This document shows positions 8,811 through 16,854 of a stretch of 64,000 nucleotides of DNA, piece after piece. The DNA is from Bradyrhizobium sacchari (lineage in GTDB: Bacteria; Pseudomonadota; Alphaproteobacteria; Rhizobiales; Xanthobacteraceae). Within the stretch, counting starts at the first letter, position 1. Each line of letters begins with the position of its first letter. The position numbers and the translations under genes were made by a program. The stretch spans positions 187,857 to 251,856 of the forward strand of contig NZ_LWIG01000026.1 in NCBI RefSeq assembly GCF_002068095.1, written 5' to 3'. Under the pieces are notes generated by a model. That model made no database searches, was not told where the DNA came from, and saw only the letters and a program-made list of their open reading frames with translations.

Positions 8811-9980
8811 ATGGGCAACCGAACCGCGAAATTCGTATCTGCGCTTGTTGGCAGCATCATTGCCGGCGCGCCCCTCGCCGCCGTCTCGCAGAACGCGCCG
8901 GGCGCATCGAGCACCGCCGGTAGCGCGGGTGACTGCCTCGCCTCGCCGAAGGGTTCCGCGCCGCAGGGGCAGCACTGGCACTACCGGGTCGAGCGCGGAA
9001 CCAAGCGGCAATGCTGGTACCTGCGCGCCGAAGGCAGCAAGGAGAGTGCGAAGCCCGTGCAGACTGCGCAGGCCACGAGCGATACGCCGGCGACAGATTT
9101 GCCGTCGCCGGCACCACAGCAGCACGCAGCTACCGATGCACGCGCCGAATATCTGACACCTCGGAGCGCTGCCGCCATCAAGACGCCGGCCCCGGTTGCG
9201 CAAGCCGCGACACAGCCGCAACAATCCGCGGACCAGACCGCGACGAGCGATGCGCAGCAGCCCGCAAGCGCCGCACCCTGGCCCGATGTCGCCGCTACGT
9301 CCAACCCACCCGCGCCGGAGCCGGCACCGGCCGCGCAGGCGAGCGCAAAGCCGTCAAAATCCTCGCTGCCCATGGCACTTGCGGCAGCAGACAGCAGCGC
9401 CGACAAGCCGACCGGCTCGCTCCAGATGCTGCTGCTCGTCGTCGGCGGCGCGCTGGCGCTTGCCGGCATCCTCGCCAGCGTCATCTACCGCTTCGCCGGT
9501 GCACGCGTCCGCGCAAGCAACCACCGCCGCGTGAATTGGGACGATCGTGAGCCGCAACAGCAGGACCGTGCGCCGTGGCTCAATGCGATGCCCGCCACAC
9601 CGCGCGCGCGGCAGCCGCGCCCGATCGACTTCGATGCCGTGCGTCCGCAGGCCGCGCACCTTGCCGCGATCGACCACGAGATCGACGTGATCGAAGCGCA
9701 CGAACCGCCGGCCGCCGCCGAAGCCGCGCAGCATGGTGCGGACGAAATCCCGGTGTTCGACAGGGAGTTCGAGATCGCGACCCGTGCGCCCCGACTGGCC
9801 GCGAACGAGGCCGCTGAACAACATGACGACCGCAATCGGGATGCTGTCGACATCGATATCATCACGACGATGCTGGAACGGCTGCTGAATGAAGGGCCGC
9901 GGCTGTCGCCGGCTAGCCCTGAAGCTGAGCTTGCAGCCCTCGCACAAAGCCGACGAGGCCAGTCCGCCGCTCGCGCTTGA
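8811..9980 (+). CDS. Single-pass membrane protein with N-terminal Cys/Trp motif
   Basis: 389 residues from ATG 8811, which follows GGAG at 8801-8804; longer frames lack a ribosome-binding site. Order: signal-like N-terminus (1-28); a compact motif at about 42-71 with C42, QHWHYRVERGTKRQCWYL and C68; a Pro/Ala/Gln-rich disordered stretch (72-200); a membrane helix (about 204-228); and a polar tail with an acidic, Ala-rich end. From memory, motifs of the CL..PKG..P.G.HW.YR....R.CWYL type recur in other Bradyrhizobium proteins; function is unknown. Its last 68 bases overlap the end of gmk on the other strand. Confidence 0.72.
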   Translation: MGNRTAKFVSALVGSIIAGAPLAAVSQNAPGASSTAGSAGDCLASPKGSAPQGQHWHYRVERGTKRQCWYLRAEGSKESAKPVQTAQATSDTPATDLPSPAPQQHAATDARAEYLTPRSAAAIKTPAPVAQAATQPQQSADQTATSDAQQPASAAPWPDVAATSNPPAPEPAPAAQASAKPSKSSLPMALAAADSSADKPTGSLQMLLLVVGGALALAGILASVIYRFAGARVRASNHRRVNWDDREPQQQDRAPWLNAMPATPRARQPRPIDFDAVRPQAAHLAAIDHEIDVIEAHEPPAAAEAAQHGADEIPVFDREFEIATRAPRLAANEAAEQHDDRNRDAVDIDIITTMLERLLNEGPRLSPASPEAELAALAQSRRGQSAARA

Positions 9981-10572
9981 GGCGTTCGGCCTTCAGGATC
10001 GATTGCACCTCGGCAAAGGCCTCATCGACGTTGTGGTTGATGACGATGTAGTCGTACTCGGCCCAGTGGCTCATCTCGTGGCTGGCGCGGCTCATGCGCT
10101 TGCGGATCACCTCGTCGGAATCCTGCGCGCGCGAGTGCAGTCGCTTCTCGAGATCTGCCGCCGACGGCGGCAGGATGAAGACGCGAACCACGTCGACGCT
10201 CGCCTTCTGGTGCAGTTGCTGCGTGCCCTGCCAGTCGATGTCGAAAAGCACGTCCTGCCCGGCCGACAGTGCCGCCTCCACTGGAGCACGCGGCGTCCCG
10301 TAGAGATTGTCAAATACGGTGGCCCATTCGAGCAGTTCGCCCTGTTCCACCATCGTCTCGAATTTGGGCTTGCTGACGAAGAAATAGTCGCGCCCCTCGA
10401 CCTCTCCCGGCCGCATCTGACGCGTGGTCGCCGACACCGACATTTTCAGGCCGGGCTCTCGCTCGAGCAGCATCCGCGACAGCGTTGTCTTGCCCGCGCC
10501 CGACGGCGAGGACAGCACGAACATCAATCCACGCCGCTCGACACCGTCAGTTCCGTGACCGCCCGTCGTCAT
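9913..10572 (-). CDS. gmk: Guanylate kinase
   Basis: Phosphorylates GMP to GDP. The 219 residues contain the P-loop LSSPSGAGKTTLSRMLL, the GMP-binding SVSATTRQMRPGEVEGRDYFF, GTPRAPVEAAL, LFDIDWQGTQQL and the lid region RLHSRAQDSDEVIRKRM. It starts three bases after the yicC stop (TGATCGATG), so the two are probably one transcript, an arrangement common in proteobacteria. The 3' end overlaps the convergent membrane-protein gene by 68 bases. Confidence 0.95.
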   Translation of the reverse strand: MTTGGHGTDGVERRGLMFVLSSPSGAGKTTLSRMLLEREPGLKMSVSATTRQMRPGEVEGRDYFFVSKPKFETMVEQGELLEWATVFDNLYGTPRAPVEAALSAGQDVLFDIDWQGTQQLHQKASVDVVRVFILPPSAADLEKRLHSRAQDSDEVIRKRMSRASHEMSHWAEYDYIVINHNVDEAFAEVQSILKAERLKRERRTGLVGFVRGLQAQLQG

Positions 10573-10575
10573 CGA

Positions 10576-11463
10576 TCACTCCAGATTCTGGACCTGCTCG
10601 CGGAACTGCTCGACCACGTTCTTCATGGCGAGTCCCGTGTTGGTCAGCTCGATGTCGTTCGACTTCGAGCAGCAGGTGTTGACCTCGCGGTGAAATTCCT
10701 GCGCGAGGAAGTCGAGCTTGCGCCCGATCGGGCCGCCCTTGCCGATCAGCTCGCGCGCCTGCGCGATGTGCGAGGCGATACGGTCGAGCTCCTCGCGGAT
10801 GTCGGCCTTGGTCGCGATCAGGATCGCCTCCTGCATCAGGCGATCGGAATCGAAACGGTCGGACGTCTCGAGCAGGGTTGCGATCTGCTCGGCGAGCCTC
10901 GCCTTGATCGCCTCAGGCTTGCGGCCGGGCGAGCCTTCCGCCTTCTTCGCCAGCTGCTCGATCTCGTCGACCCGCTGGGTCAGGATCTGTCCGAGCGAAG
11001 TCCCCTCGCGCTTGCGCATCGCGACGAGCTCGTCGAGCGCCTTGTCGAAGGCTTCCGCGGCAGCGGCACGGGCCGCCTTGTCCTCCTCCTCGTCGCCCTC
11101 GGGTTCGGCGACCTCGACGACGCCCTTGATGGCGAGCAGGCCGTCGATGCTGGGCGCCACGGCGTCGACCTTGCCGGAGATCAGCGCGGCGGCCTTCAGC
11201 ACCGCGTTGAGCACGTCCTCGTTGACGCGGACCGTGGCGGCCGCATTGGTGCGCTTGACGTTGAGATTGGCGTAGACCGTGCCGCGCGAGAGCAACTCGC
11301 CGGCGCGCTTCTTGGCATGGGCCTCGAGTTCGTCGAACCCTTGCGGCAGCCGCACCCTGAGGTCAAAGCCCTTGGCGTTGACCGACTTCAATTCCCATTC
11401 AAAGGTGTACGGCCCGCTCGCGCCGTGGCTTCGGGCAAAGCCGGTCATGGACGACAGCGCCAT
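10576..11463 (-). CDS. YicC/YloC family endoribonuclease
   Basis: 295 residues beginning MALSSMTGFARSHG, the standard YicC-family opening (SMTGFaR). The C-terminus, AREFHREVNT-type sequence with LDFLAQEFHREVNTCCSKS and LTNTGLAMKNVVEQFREQVQNLE, is equally typical. Members of this family have been described as endoribonucleases acting on structured RNA. It is immediately upstream of gmk. A strong hairpin stands just before the start codon (11490-11518). Confidence 0.92.
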   Translation of the reverse strand: MALSSMTGFARSHGASGPYTFEWELKSVNAKGFDLRVRLPQGFDELEAHAKKRAGELLSRGTVYANLNVKRTNAAATVRVNEDVLNAVLKAAALISGKVDAVAPSIDGLLAIKGVVEVAEPEGDEEEDKAARAAAAEAFDKALDELVAMRKREGTSLGQILTQRVDEIEQLAKKAEGSPGRKPEAIKARLAEQIATLLETSDRFDSDRLMQEAILIATKADIREELDRIASHIAQARELIGKGGPIGRKLDFLAQEFHREVNTCCSKSNDIELTNTGLAMKNVVEQFREQVQNLE

Positions 11464-11484
11464 CAGGTCAGATTCTCCAGGAAC

Positions 11485-11518
11485 AAAAGGATTCGCGAGG
11501 CATCAAGCCACGCGAATC
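11485..11518 (-). terminator. Hairpin with T-run between mltG and yicC
   Basis: Read on the minus strand, GATTCGCG (11518-11511) pairs with CGCGAATC (11497-11490) around a 13-base loop and is followed by CCTTTTG. This looks like a rho-independent terminator for mltG, yet it ends only about 22 bases before the yicC start, so it may instead be an attenuator or a structured 5' leader for yicC-gmk. Confidence 0.5.
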
Positions 11519-11577
11519 TTAAGACTATTTTGCCGGAAAGTGGAATCCGCAAAGTCCCGTAGGCAGGTCTGCACTGC

Positions 11578-12864
11578 CTAGCGCTGGACCACAGGCGGCG
11601 AGGACTGCACCGCGCCCTGCCGGGCCGGAGGCGCGGGATTGGCTGGATTGGCCGGGCGCACCGCCGGCGGCTTTTTCTGCTGGTTGGGGCGCGCCGGCGT
11701 GGTCGCGGTCGGCGCGTCGCCAGCGCCGGGCGCGGCGGCGGCCGGGGGCTGCGCATCCTCGGCCGGCTCGACCGTGTCGTTCTGGATCTGCTTCTCCATC
11801 GCGCGCAGCTTGGCGACGTTCTTCTGGTGCGCGTCGTAGGTCTCGGTGAAGGCATGCCCGCCGGTGCCGTCGGCGACGAAATAGAGGTCGCGGGTGCGGG
11901 CCGGGTTGGCGGCGGCTTCGAGCGAGGCGCGGCCGGGATTGGAGATCGGGCCCGGCGGCAGGCCCTCGATCACATAGGTGTTGTAGGGCGAGGGCTGCGT
12001 GATCTCGCTGCGCTTGATCGGACGGCCCAGCGTGCCCTTGCCGCCGACGAGACCGTAGATGATCGTGGGATCAGACTGCAGCTTGATCCTCTGCTTCAGG
12101 CGATTGGCGAACACCGCCGCGACGCGGCTGCGCTCGTCGGGCTTGCCGGTCTCCTTCTCGACGATCGAGGCCAGCGTCACCAGCTGCTCAGGAGTCTTGA
12201 CCGGAACGTCCTGGCTGCGCCGTTCCCAGATCTCCGCCAGCACGCGCTTGTGCGCCTGCTGCATGCGCTGGATCACCTGGTCGCGCGGAGTGCCACGCGG
12301 GAATTTGTAGGTCTCGGGCAGCAGCGTGCCTTCGCGCGGCAGCTCGCGCACGCTGCCGGTGAAGATGTCGTTGTCGGACAGCCGCGCCACGATCTGCTCT
12401 GAGGTCAGGCCTTCCGGTATCGTGACCGCATGCTGCACCACCTTGCCCTCGACGATGGTGGCGATGACGTCGCGCAGCGACGCGTTCTTCTGGAACGCGT
12501 ATTCACCCGGCTTGAGGTCCGAGCTCGCCTTCAGCGCCGCAACGCTGGCGATGAACACCCATGGATTGACGTCGGTGACGCCTTCCTTGTTCAACGTCTC
12601 GGCGATGTCGCGCTTGCCGGCACGCTGCGGGATGTTGACGATCTTGTCTTCCCTCAGCGGCCCGGGTGCTTCCAACACCTGCCGGCCGTAATAATACACC
12701 CCGCCTGCGCCGAGCATGGCGATCAGCAGCAGGGTGATGATGGCGTTGCCGACGACCACGAAGGGGTTGCGCGCGCGCTCCGATCGCTTCGGCGGCGGCG
12801 GAACCTGCTCGGGCTCGAGCGCTGCCCGCGGACTCCGGGGCGAAATGGGCGGCCTTTCACTCAT
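11578..12864 (-). CDS. mltG: Endolytic murein transglycosylase MltG
   Basis: Inner-membrane enzyme that cuts nascent peptidoglycan strands. 428 residues: cytoplasmic N-tail rich in Arg/Pro, one membrane helix (about residues 34-56, FVVVGNAIITLLLIAMLGAG), then the YceG-like domain. The catalytic glutamate is in LASIVEKETG, followed by FANRLKQRIKLQSDPTIIYG and SPYNTYVIEGLPPGPISNPG. The C-terminal roughly 80 residues are a Pro/Ala/Gln-rich extension. It lies 125 bases downstream of fabF, as in many alphaproteobacteria. Confidence 0.93.
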   Translation of the reverse strand: MSERPPISPRSPRAALEPEQVPPPPKRSERARNPFVVVGNAIITLLLIAMLGAGGVYYYGRQVLEAPGPLREDKIVNIPQRAGKRDIAETLNKEGVTDVNPWVFIASVAALKASSDLKPGEYAFQKNASLRDVIATIVEGKVVQHAVTIPEGLTSEQIVARLSDNDIFTGSVRELPREGTLLPETYKFPRGTPRDQVIQRMQQAHKRVLAEIWERRSQDVPVKTPEQLVTLASIVEKETGKPDERSRVAAVFANRLKQRIKLQSDPTIIYGLVGGKGTLGRPIKRSEITQPSPYNTYVIEGLPPGPISNPGRASLEAAANPARTRDLYFVADGTGGHAFTETYDAHQKNVAKLRAMEKQIQNDTVEPAEDAQPPAAAAPGAGDAPTATTPARPNQQKKPPAVRPANPANPAPPARQGAVQSSPPVVQR

Positions 12865-12989
12865 CGAAGCAACCTGAATCCTGCCGGTTCAATCGCGGCC
12901 TGACAATCGCTTGCCCTGCCAAATGCACGCGCCCACTTCTATGACTATCGCCGAATACGGCAAAACGGTGGATTCGTTTCAAACACAAA

Positions 12990-14255
12990 CTAGCTGGCCA
13001 AACGCCGGACGATCACCGACGCATTGGTGCCGCCAAAACCAAAAGAGTTCGACAAGGCGACATTGACCTCACGCTTCTTCGCCGTATGCGGCACCAGATC
13101 GATCGCCGTCTCGACCGACGGATTGTCGAGGTTGATGGTCGGCGGCACGACATTATCGCGAATCGCGAGAACCGCGAAAATCGCCTCGATCGCGCCGGCC
13201 GCGCCGAGGAGATGGCCGGTCGACGACTTGGTCGACGACATCGCAACCCTGGAGGCGGCATTGCCGAGCAGACGCTCGACCGCGCCGAGCTCGATCTCGT
13301 CGCCGAGCGGCGTCGAGGTGCCGTGCGCATTGATGTAGTCGAGATCGGACGGCGTCAGGCCGGCACGCTTCAGCGCCGCCGACATGCTGCGGAAACCGCC
13401 ATCGCCGTCGGGCGACGGCGACGTGATGTGATAGGCATCGCCCGACAGGCCGTAGCCGATCACCTCGGCGTAGATCTTGGCACCGCGGCGCTTGGCGTGA
13501 TCGAGCTCCTCGAGCACCAGGACTCCGGCGCCCTCGCCCATGACAAAACCGTCGCGGTCCTTGTCGTAGGGACGCGAGGCTTTCTCGGGAGTCTCGTTGA
13601 AGCCGGTCGAGAGTGCGCGCGCGGCATTGAAGCCGGCAATGCCGATGCGGCTGATGGGCGATTCGGCGCCGCCGGCGACCATGACGTCGGCATCGCCGAG
13701 GGCGATCAGGCGGGCGGCATCGCCGACCGCATGCGCGCCGGTCGAGCAGGCCGTGACCACCGAATGGTTCGGTCCCTTCAGCCCGTGCGCGATCGAGACG
13801 TAGCCGGAGGCGAGATTGATCAGGCGACCCGGAATGAAGAACGGCGAGACCCGGCGCGGTCCGCGCTCCTTCAGCAGGATCGCGGTGTCGGCGATGCCGT
13901 TGAGGCCGCCAATGCCCGACCCGATCATGGTGCCGGTCGCGCACTTGTCCTCTTCGGATTCGGGATGCCAGTTGGCATCGTCGAGCGCCTGGCCTGCGGC
14001 GGCCATGGCGAAGATGATGAAGTCGTCGACCTTGCGCTGGTCCTTCGGCTCCATCCACTTGTCGGGATTGAAGGTGTCGTTGCTGCCGTCGCCGCGCACG
14101 ACGGTGCAGGCGTATTTGGTCTGAAGATCGGAGACATCGAAGCTCTCGATCCTGCGCGCACCGCTTTCGCCGCTGAGGATGCGTTTCCAGGTCGGCTCGA
14201 CGCCGCAGCCGAGTGGCGACACCATCCCGAGACCAGTGACGACAACCCGCCTCAT
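12990..14255 (-). CDS. fabF: 3-oxoacyl-ACP synthase II
   Basis: Condensing enzyme of fatty-acid elongation. I start at ATG 14255 (MRRVVVTGLGMVSPLG), giving 421 residues; a 24-residue upstream extension is not family-like. Catalytic residues are visible: the nucleophile in TACSTGAHA, the first His in NAHGTSTPLGDEIE, and STKSSTGHLLGAAGA with the second His. NSFGFGGTNASVI closes the protein. It follows acpP with a 109-base spacer that contains a strong hairpin. Confidence 0.96.
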   Translation of the reverse strand: MRRVVVTGLGMVSPLGCGVEPTWKRILSGESGARRIESFDVSDLQTKYACTVVRGDGSNDTFNPDKWMEPKDQRKVDDFIIFAMAAAGQALDDANWHPESEEDKCATGTMIGSGIGGLNGIADTAILLKERGPRRVSPFFIPGRLINLASGYVSIAHGLKGPNHSVVTACSTGAHAVGDAARLIALGDADVMVAGGAESPISRIGIAGFNAARALSTGFNETPEKASRPYDKDRDGFVMGEGAGVLVLEELDHAKRRGAKIYAEVIGYGLSGDAYHITSPSPDGDGGFRSMSAALKRAGLTPSDLDYINAHGTSTPLGDEIELGAVERLLGNAASRVAMSSTKSSTGHLLGAAGAIEAIFAVLAIRDNVVPPTINLDNPSVETAIDLVPHTAKKREVNVALSNSFGFGGTNASVIVRRLAS

Positions 14256-14296
14256 ATCCGAAAACTCCGCATCGAAAGATTCACGGCCAATAACAA

Positions 14297-14335
14297 GAAA
14301 CCGGCTGGCCGCTGCGAAGCGGCCCATCCGGTTTC
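14297..14335 (-). terminator. Compound hairpin between acpP and fabF
   Basis: Outer arms GAAACCGG (14297-14304) and CCGGTTTC (14328-14335) enclose a second perfect stem, GGCCGCT (14307-14313) with AGCGGCC (14318-14324), over a GCGA tetraloop. On the minus strand the hairpin is followed by a weak T-rich stretch (TTGTTATTG). It may be a partial terminator or an mRNA-stabilising structure that lets acpP be expressed more than fabF. Confidence 0.6.
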
Positions 14336-14364
14336 AATTGTTGTCCCCGCGAAAATGAAGAGCC

Positions 14365-14604
14365 TTAGCTCTTCGCGTTCTTCTCGAGAAACTTCGTGGC
14401 GTCGCCGACGGTGAGAATCGTTTCCGCAGCGTCGTCCGGAATCTCGCAACCGAATTCTTCTTCGAACGCCATCACCAGCTCGACGGTGTCCAGACTGTCG
14501 GCGCCGAGGTCGTCGATGAAGCTCGCAGCGTCGACAACCTTCTCGGGCTCAACACCAAGGTGTTCGACCACGATCTTCTTAACCCGCTCGCCAATGTCAC
14601 TCAT
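14365..14604 (-). CDS. acpP: Acyl carrier protein
   Basis: 79-residue acidic carrier of fatty-acid intermediates. The phosphopantetheine attachment serine is in [20 protein letters not shown] (DSL). The opening [20 protein letters not shown] is standard for this family. It lies between fabG and fabF in the fab cluster. A likely sigma-70-type promoter lies about 155-180 bases upstream of the start, suggesting it is transcribed independently of fabG. Confidence 0.97.
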   Translation of the reverse strand: MSDIGERVKKIVVEHLGVEPEKVVDAASFIDDLGADSLDTVELVMAFEEEFGCEIPDDAAETILTVGDATKFLEKNAKS

Positions 14605-14758
14605 TGCTTAACCTCGTGTTGTTCCCTGTAGACCCGACCCCCCGGGACGATACGAGCCGTCGTGGTCGTGTTACTTGCCTTTGCTTACGAACTTTAGATT
14701 TGGCCCCATCTCAACCGATGCAGGGCCCGGCGAACGACGGCCAAGGCACCGCATCGCC

Positions 14759-14785
14759 AATATACAGGGTTTCAAAAACCTGCAA
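14759..14785 (-). promoter_or_regulatory. Possible promoter for acpP
   Basis: On the minus strand TTGCAG (14785-14780) is followed after 15 bases by TATATT (14764-14759). Spacing is a little short, but the region is much less GC-rich than its surroundings and lies directly upstream of acpP. It would leave a leader of about 150 bases. Confidence 0.4.
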
Positions 14786-14863
14786 TGGCGTTCTTTGCCC
14801 ATCCGTTGAAGGTCCGGTTATCATACTTCAATTGCCTTGACTACAAGCCTCATTTCGCTCCGG

Positions 14864-14907
14864 AAACGGCCGTTTGCCGCATCCGCACCGGCCATGTGGG
14901 CGGTGCG
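14864..14907 (-). terminator. Hairpins after fabG
   Basis: Just beyond the fabG stop on the minus strand are CGCACCG/CGGTGCG arms (14884-14890 and 14901-14907) and a 12-base palindrome AAACGGCCGTTT (14864-14875). There is no clean T-run, so this is a weak terminator prediction. The rest of the 313-base acpP-fabG spacer shows nothing else besides the acpP promoter candidate. Confidence 0.35.
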
Positions 14908-14917
14908 CAATGAGGCG

Positions 14918-15655
14918 TCAGATCATGGCCATGCCGCCATTGACGTGGATGGTCTGGCCGGTGACATAGGCCGCTTCGTTCGAACTCAGGTAGACGGCAG
15001 CCGCCGCAATGTCCTCGGGCGTGCCCAGGCGGGCGGCCGGAACCTTGGTCAGGATCGTCTCGCGCTGCTTGTCGTTCAGCGCATCGGTCATCGGCGTCTT
15101 GATGAAGCCGGGCGCGATGCAATTCGCGGTCACGCCGCGCTTGGCGTATTCGGCACCCAGCGTCTTGATCATGCCGATCAGGCCCGCCTTGGATGCAGTA
15201 TAATTGCCCTGCCCGGGATTGCCGGTGACGCCGACCACCGAGGTGATCGCGATGATGCGGCCGAAGCGCTTGCGCATCATCAATTTGGTGGCGGCGCGCG
15301 CCAGGCGGAAGGTCGCGGTCAGATTGACGTTGATGACCTCCTCCCAGTCCTCGTCGCGGAGCTGGACGAAGAGATTGTCGCGTGTGATGCCGGCGTTGGC
15401 GACGAGAATGTCGACCTGGCCCATCGCCGCTTCCGCGGCGGGCACCAGCGCCTCGACCTCGTCGGCCTTGGACAGATTGCAGGGCAGCACGTGAACGCGC
15501 TCGCCGAGCTTGCCGGCAAGCTCGTCCAGCACCTCTTTGCGCGTTCCCGAGATAGCGATGGTGGCACCCTGCGCATGCAGCGCCTGCGCGATTGCGCCGC
15601 CGATGCCACCGGTCGCGCCGGTGACGAGCGCCTTTCGGCCAGTCAGATCGAACAT
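14918..15655 (-). CDS. fabG: 3-oxoacyl-ACP reductase
   Basis: NADPH-dependent reductase of fatty-acid elongation, 245 residues from ATG 15655, which follows GGAGGAG on the minus strand. The upstream extension of the frame is repeat DNA and is excluded. SDR motifs: TGATGGIGGAIA (cofactor), NAGITRDN, the catalytic Ser in ITSVVGVTGNPGQGNY with YTASKAG (Tyr and Lys), and PGFIKTPMTDAL. It lies 67 bases after fabD, with a short palindromic repeat in between. Confidence 0.96.
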   Translation of the reverse strand: MFDLTGRKALVTGATGGIGGAIAQALHAQGATIAISGTRKEVLDELAGKLGERVHVLPCNLSKADEVEALVPAAEAAMGQVDILVANAGITRDNLFVQLRDEDWEEVINVNLTATFRLARAATKLMMRKRFGRIIAITSVVGVTGNPGQGNYTASKAGLIGMIKTLGAEYAKRGVTANCIAPGFIKTPMTDALNDKQRETILTKVPAARLGTPEDIAAAAVYLSSNEAAYVTGQTIHVNGGMAMI

Positions 15656-15671
15656 CGAAAACTCCTCCAAA

Positions 15672-15716
15672 GCACGATCCGGAAACGTGTGCAGCGGTTT
15701 TCCGGACAGATCGTGC
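15672..15716. repeat. Palindromic repeat, family B copy 1
   Basis: 45-base element with perfect ends GCACGATC (15672-15679) and GATCGTGC (15709-15716) and an internal GGAAA...GCAGCGGTTTTCCGG core. Closely related copies are at 53498-53546 and, half-length, at 57521-57550. All three lie between genes of one operon. It could fold into a hairpin in the fabD-fabG mRNA. Confidence 0.75.
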
Positions 15717-15722
15717 GCAAAC

Positions 15723-16682
15723 TTAGGCCTGCTTCGCAGCGGCCAATGCATCCTTGGCGGCGGCAATGTCGTTCGGCCCGCCCACGGCGACACCGACGGC
15801 ACCGTCAGCGATACGCTTGACGAGTCCCGTCAGCACCTTGCCGGCACCGATTTCGAAGAAGCGGGTCACGCCCTGCCCAGCCATATAGGCAACCGACTCG
15901 CGCCAGCGCACCGTGCCGGTGACCTGCTCGATCAGGCGGCGGCGGATCTCGTCGGGATCGGTGATGGCGCTCGCCAGCACGTTCGACACCAGGGGAGCGG
16001 CCGGCGCCTTGATCGTGACCTTCGCCAGCGCATCGGCCATTGCGTCGGCGGCAGGCTGCATTAATTTGCAATGGAACGGCGCGGACACCGGCAGCAGCAT
16101 GGCGCGCTTGGCGCCCTTGGTCTTGGCAATCTCGACGGCGCGATCGACCGCCGCCTTGTCGCCGGAGACCACCACCTGCCCGCCGCCATTGTCATTGGCG
16201 GCCTGGCAGACCTGCCCCTGCGCCGCCTCGCCAGCGACCTCCATGGCGGCCTCGTAATCGAGGCCGAGCAGCGCGGCCATCGCGCCGGCGCCGACCGGCA
16301 CGGCCTTTTGCATTGCGAGACCGCGGGTGCGAAGCAACCGCGCGGTGTCCGAGATGGTCAGGCTGCCGGCCGCGGCCAGCGCCGAATATTCACCGAGCGA
16401 GTGGCCGGCGACGAAGGCCGCGTCCCGCCCCACGGAAAAACCGGCTTCTGCCTCCAGCACGCGCAGGGTGGCGACGGAAACCGCCATGAGCGCCGGCTGG
16501 GCGTTTTCGGTGAGCTGGAGGGTCTCGGCCGGACCATCCCAGATGGTGGCCGTCAGCTTCTCTCCAAGCGCGGCATCGACCTCGTCGAACACGGTCCGCG
16601 CCACCGGAAAAGCGTCAGCCAGGGCCTTGCCCATGCCGACCGCCTGGGACCCCTGCCCCGGAAATGTGAATGCTGCCGTCAT
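15723..16682 (-). CDS. fabD: Malonyl-CoA:ACP transacylase
   Basis: Loads malonyl groups onto ACP. 319 residues from ATG 16682, preceded by GGGGAG; the longer frame to 16772 has no such site. Motifs: TFPGQGSQAVGMGKAL, the nucleophilic serine in FVAGHSLGEYSALAAAG, and the catalytic His in PVSAPFHCKLMQP. First gene of the minus-strand fabD-fabG pair; acpP and fabF follow. Confidence 0.96.
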   Translation of the reverse strand: MTAAFTFPGQGSQAVGMGKALADAFPVARTVFDEVDAALGEKLTATIWDGPAETLQLTENAQPALMAVSVATLRVLEAEAGFSVGRDAAFVAGHSLGEYSALAAAGSLTISDTARLLRTRGLAMQKAVPVGAGAMAALLGLDYEAAMEVAGEAAQGQVCQAANDNGGGQVVVSGDKAAVDRAVEIAKTKGAKRAMLLPVSAPFHCKLMQPAADAMADALAKVTIKAPAAPLVSNVLASAITDPDEIRRRLIEQVTGTVRWRESVAYMAGQGVTRFFEIGAGKVLTGLVKRIADGAVGVAVGGPNDIAAAKDALAAAKQA

Positions 16683-16854
16683 CGGCGCTCCCCTGGATCG
16701 CTCGAGCCGTTGTATCGAGAACCGGCAGCCGACTACGTCCGGCCCAAGCCTTGGTTCCCGATCACGCTCCAAAGGGGGCCGTAGACACTGTCCAAGGCCG
16801 TAATGTCAAGCCAGGACGGGGAACCCGAGGCGGCCTTCGACCGGAGACGCCCCG

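Noticed and set aside
9889-11562. Plus-strand open frame of 557 codons
   Set aside because: Antisense to gmk and yicC; shadow composition.
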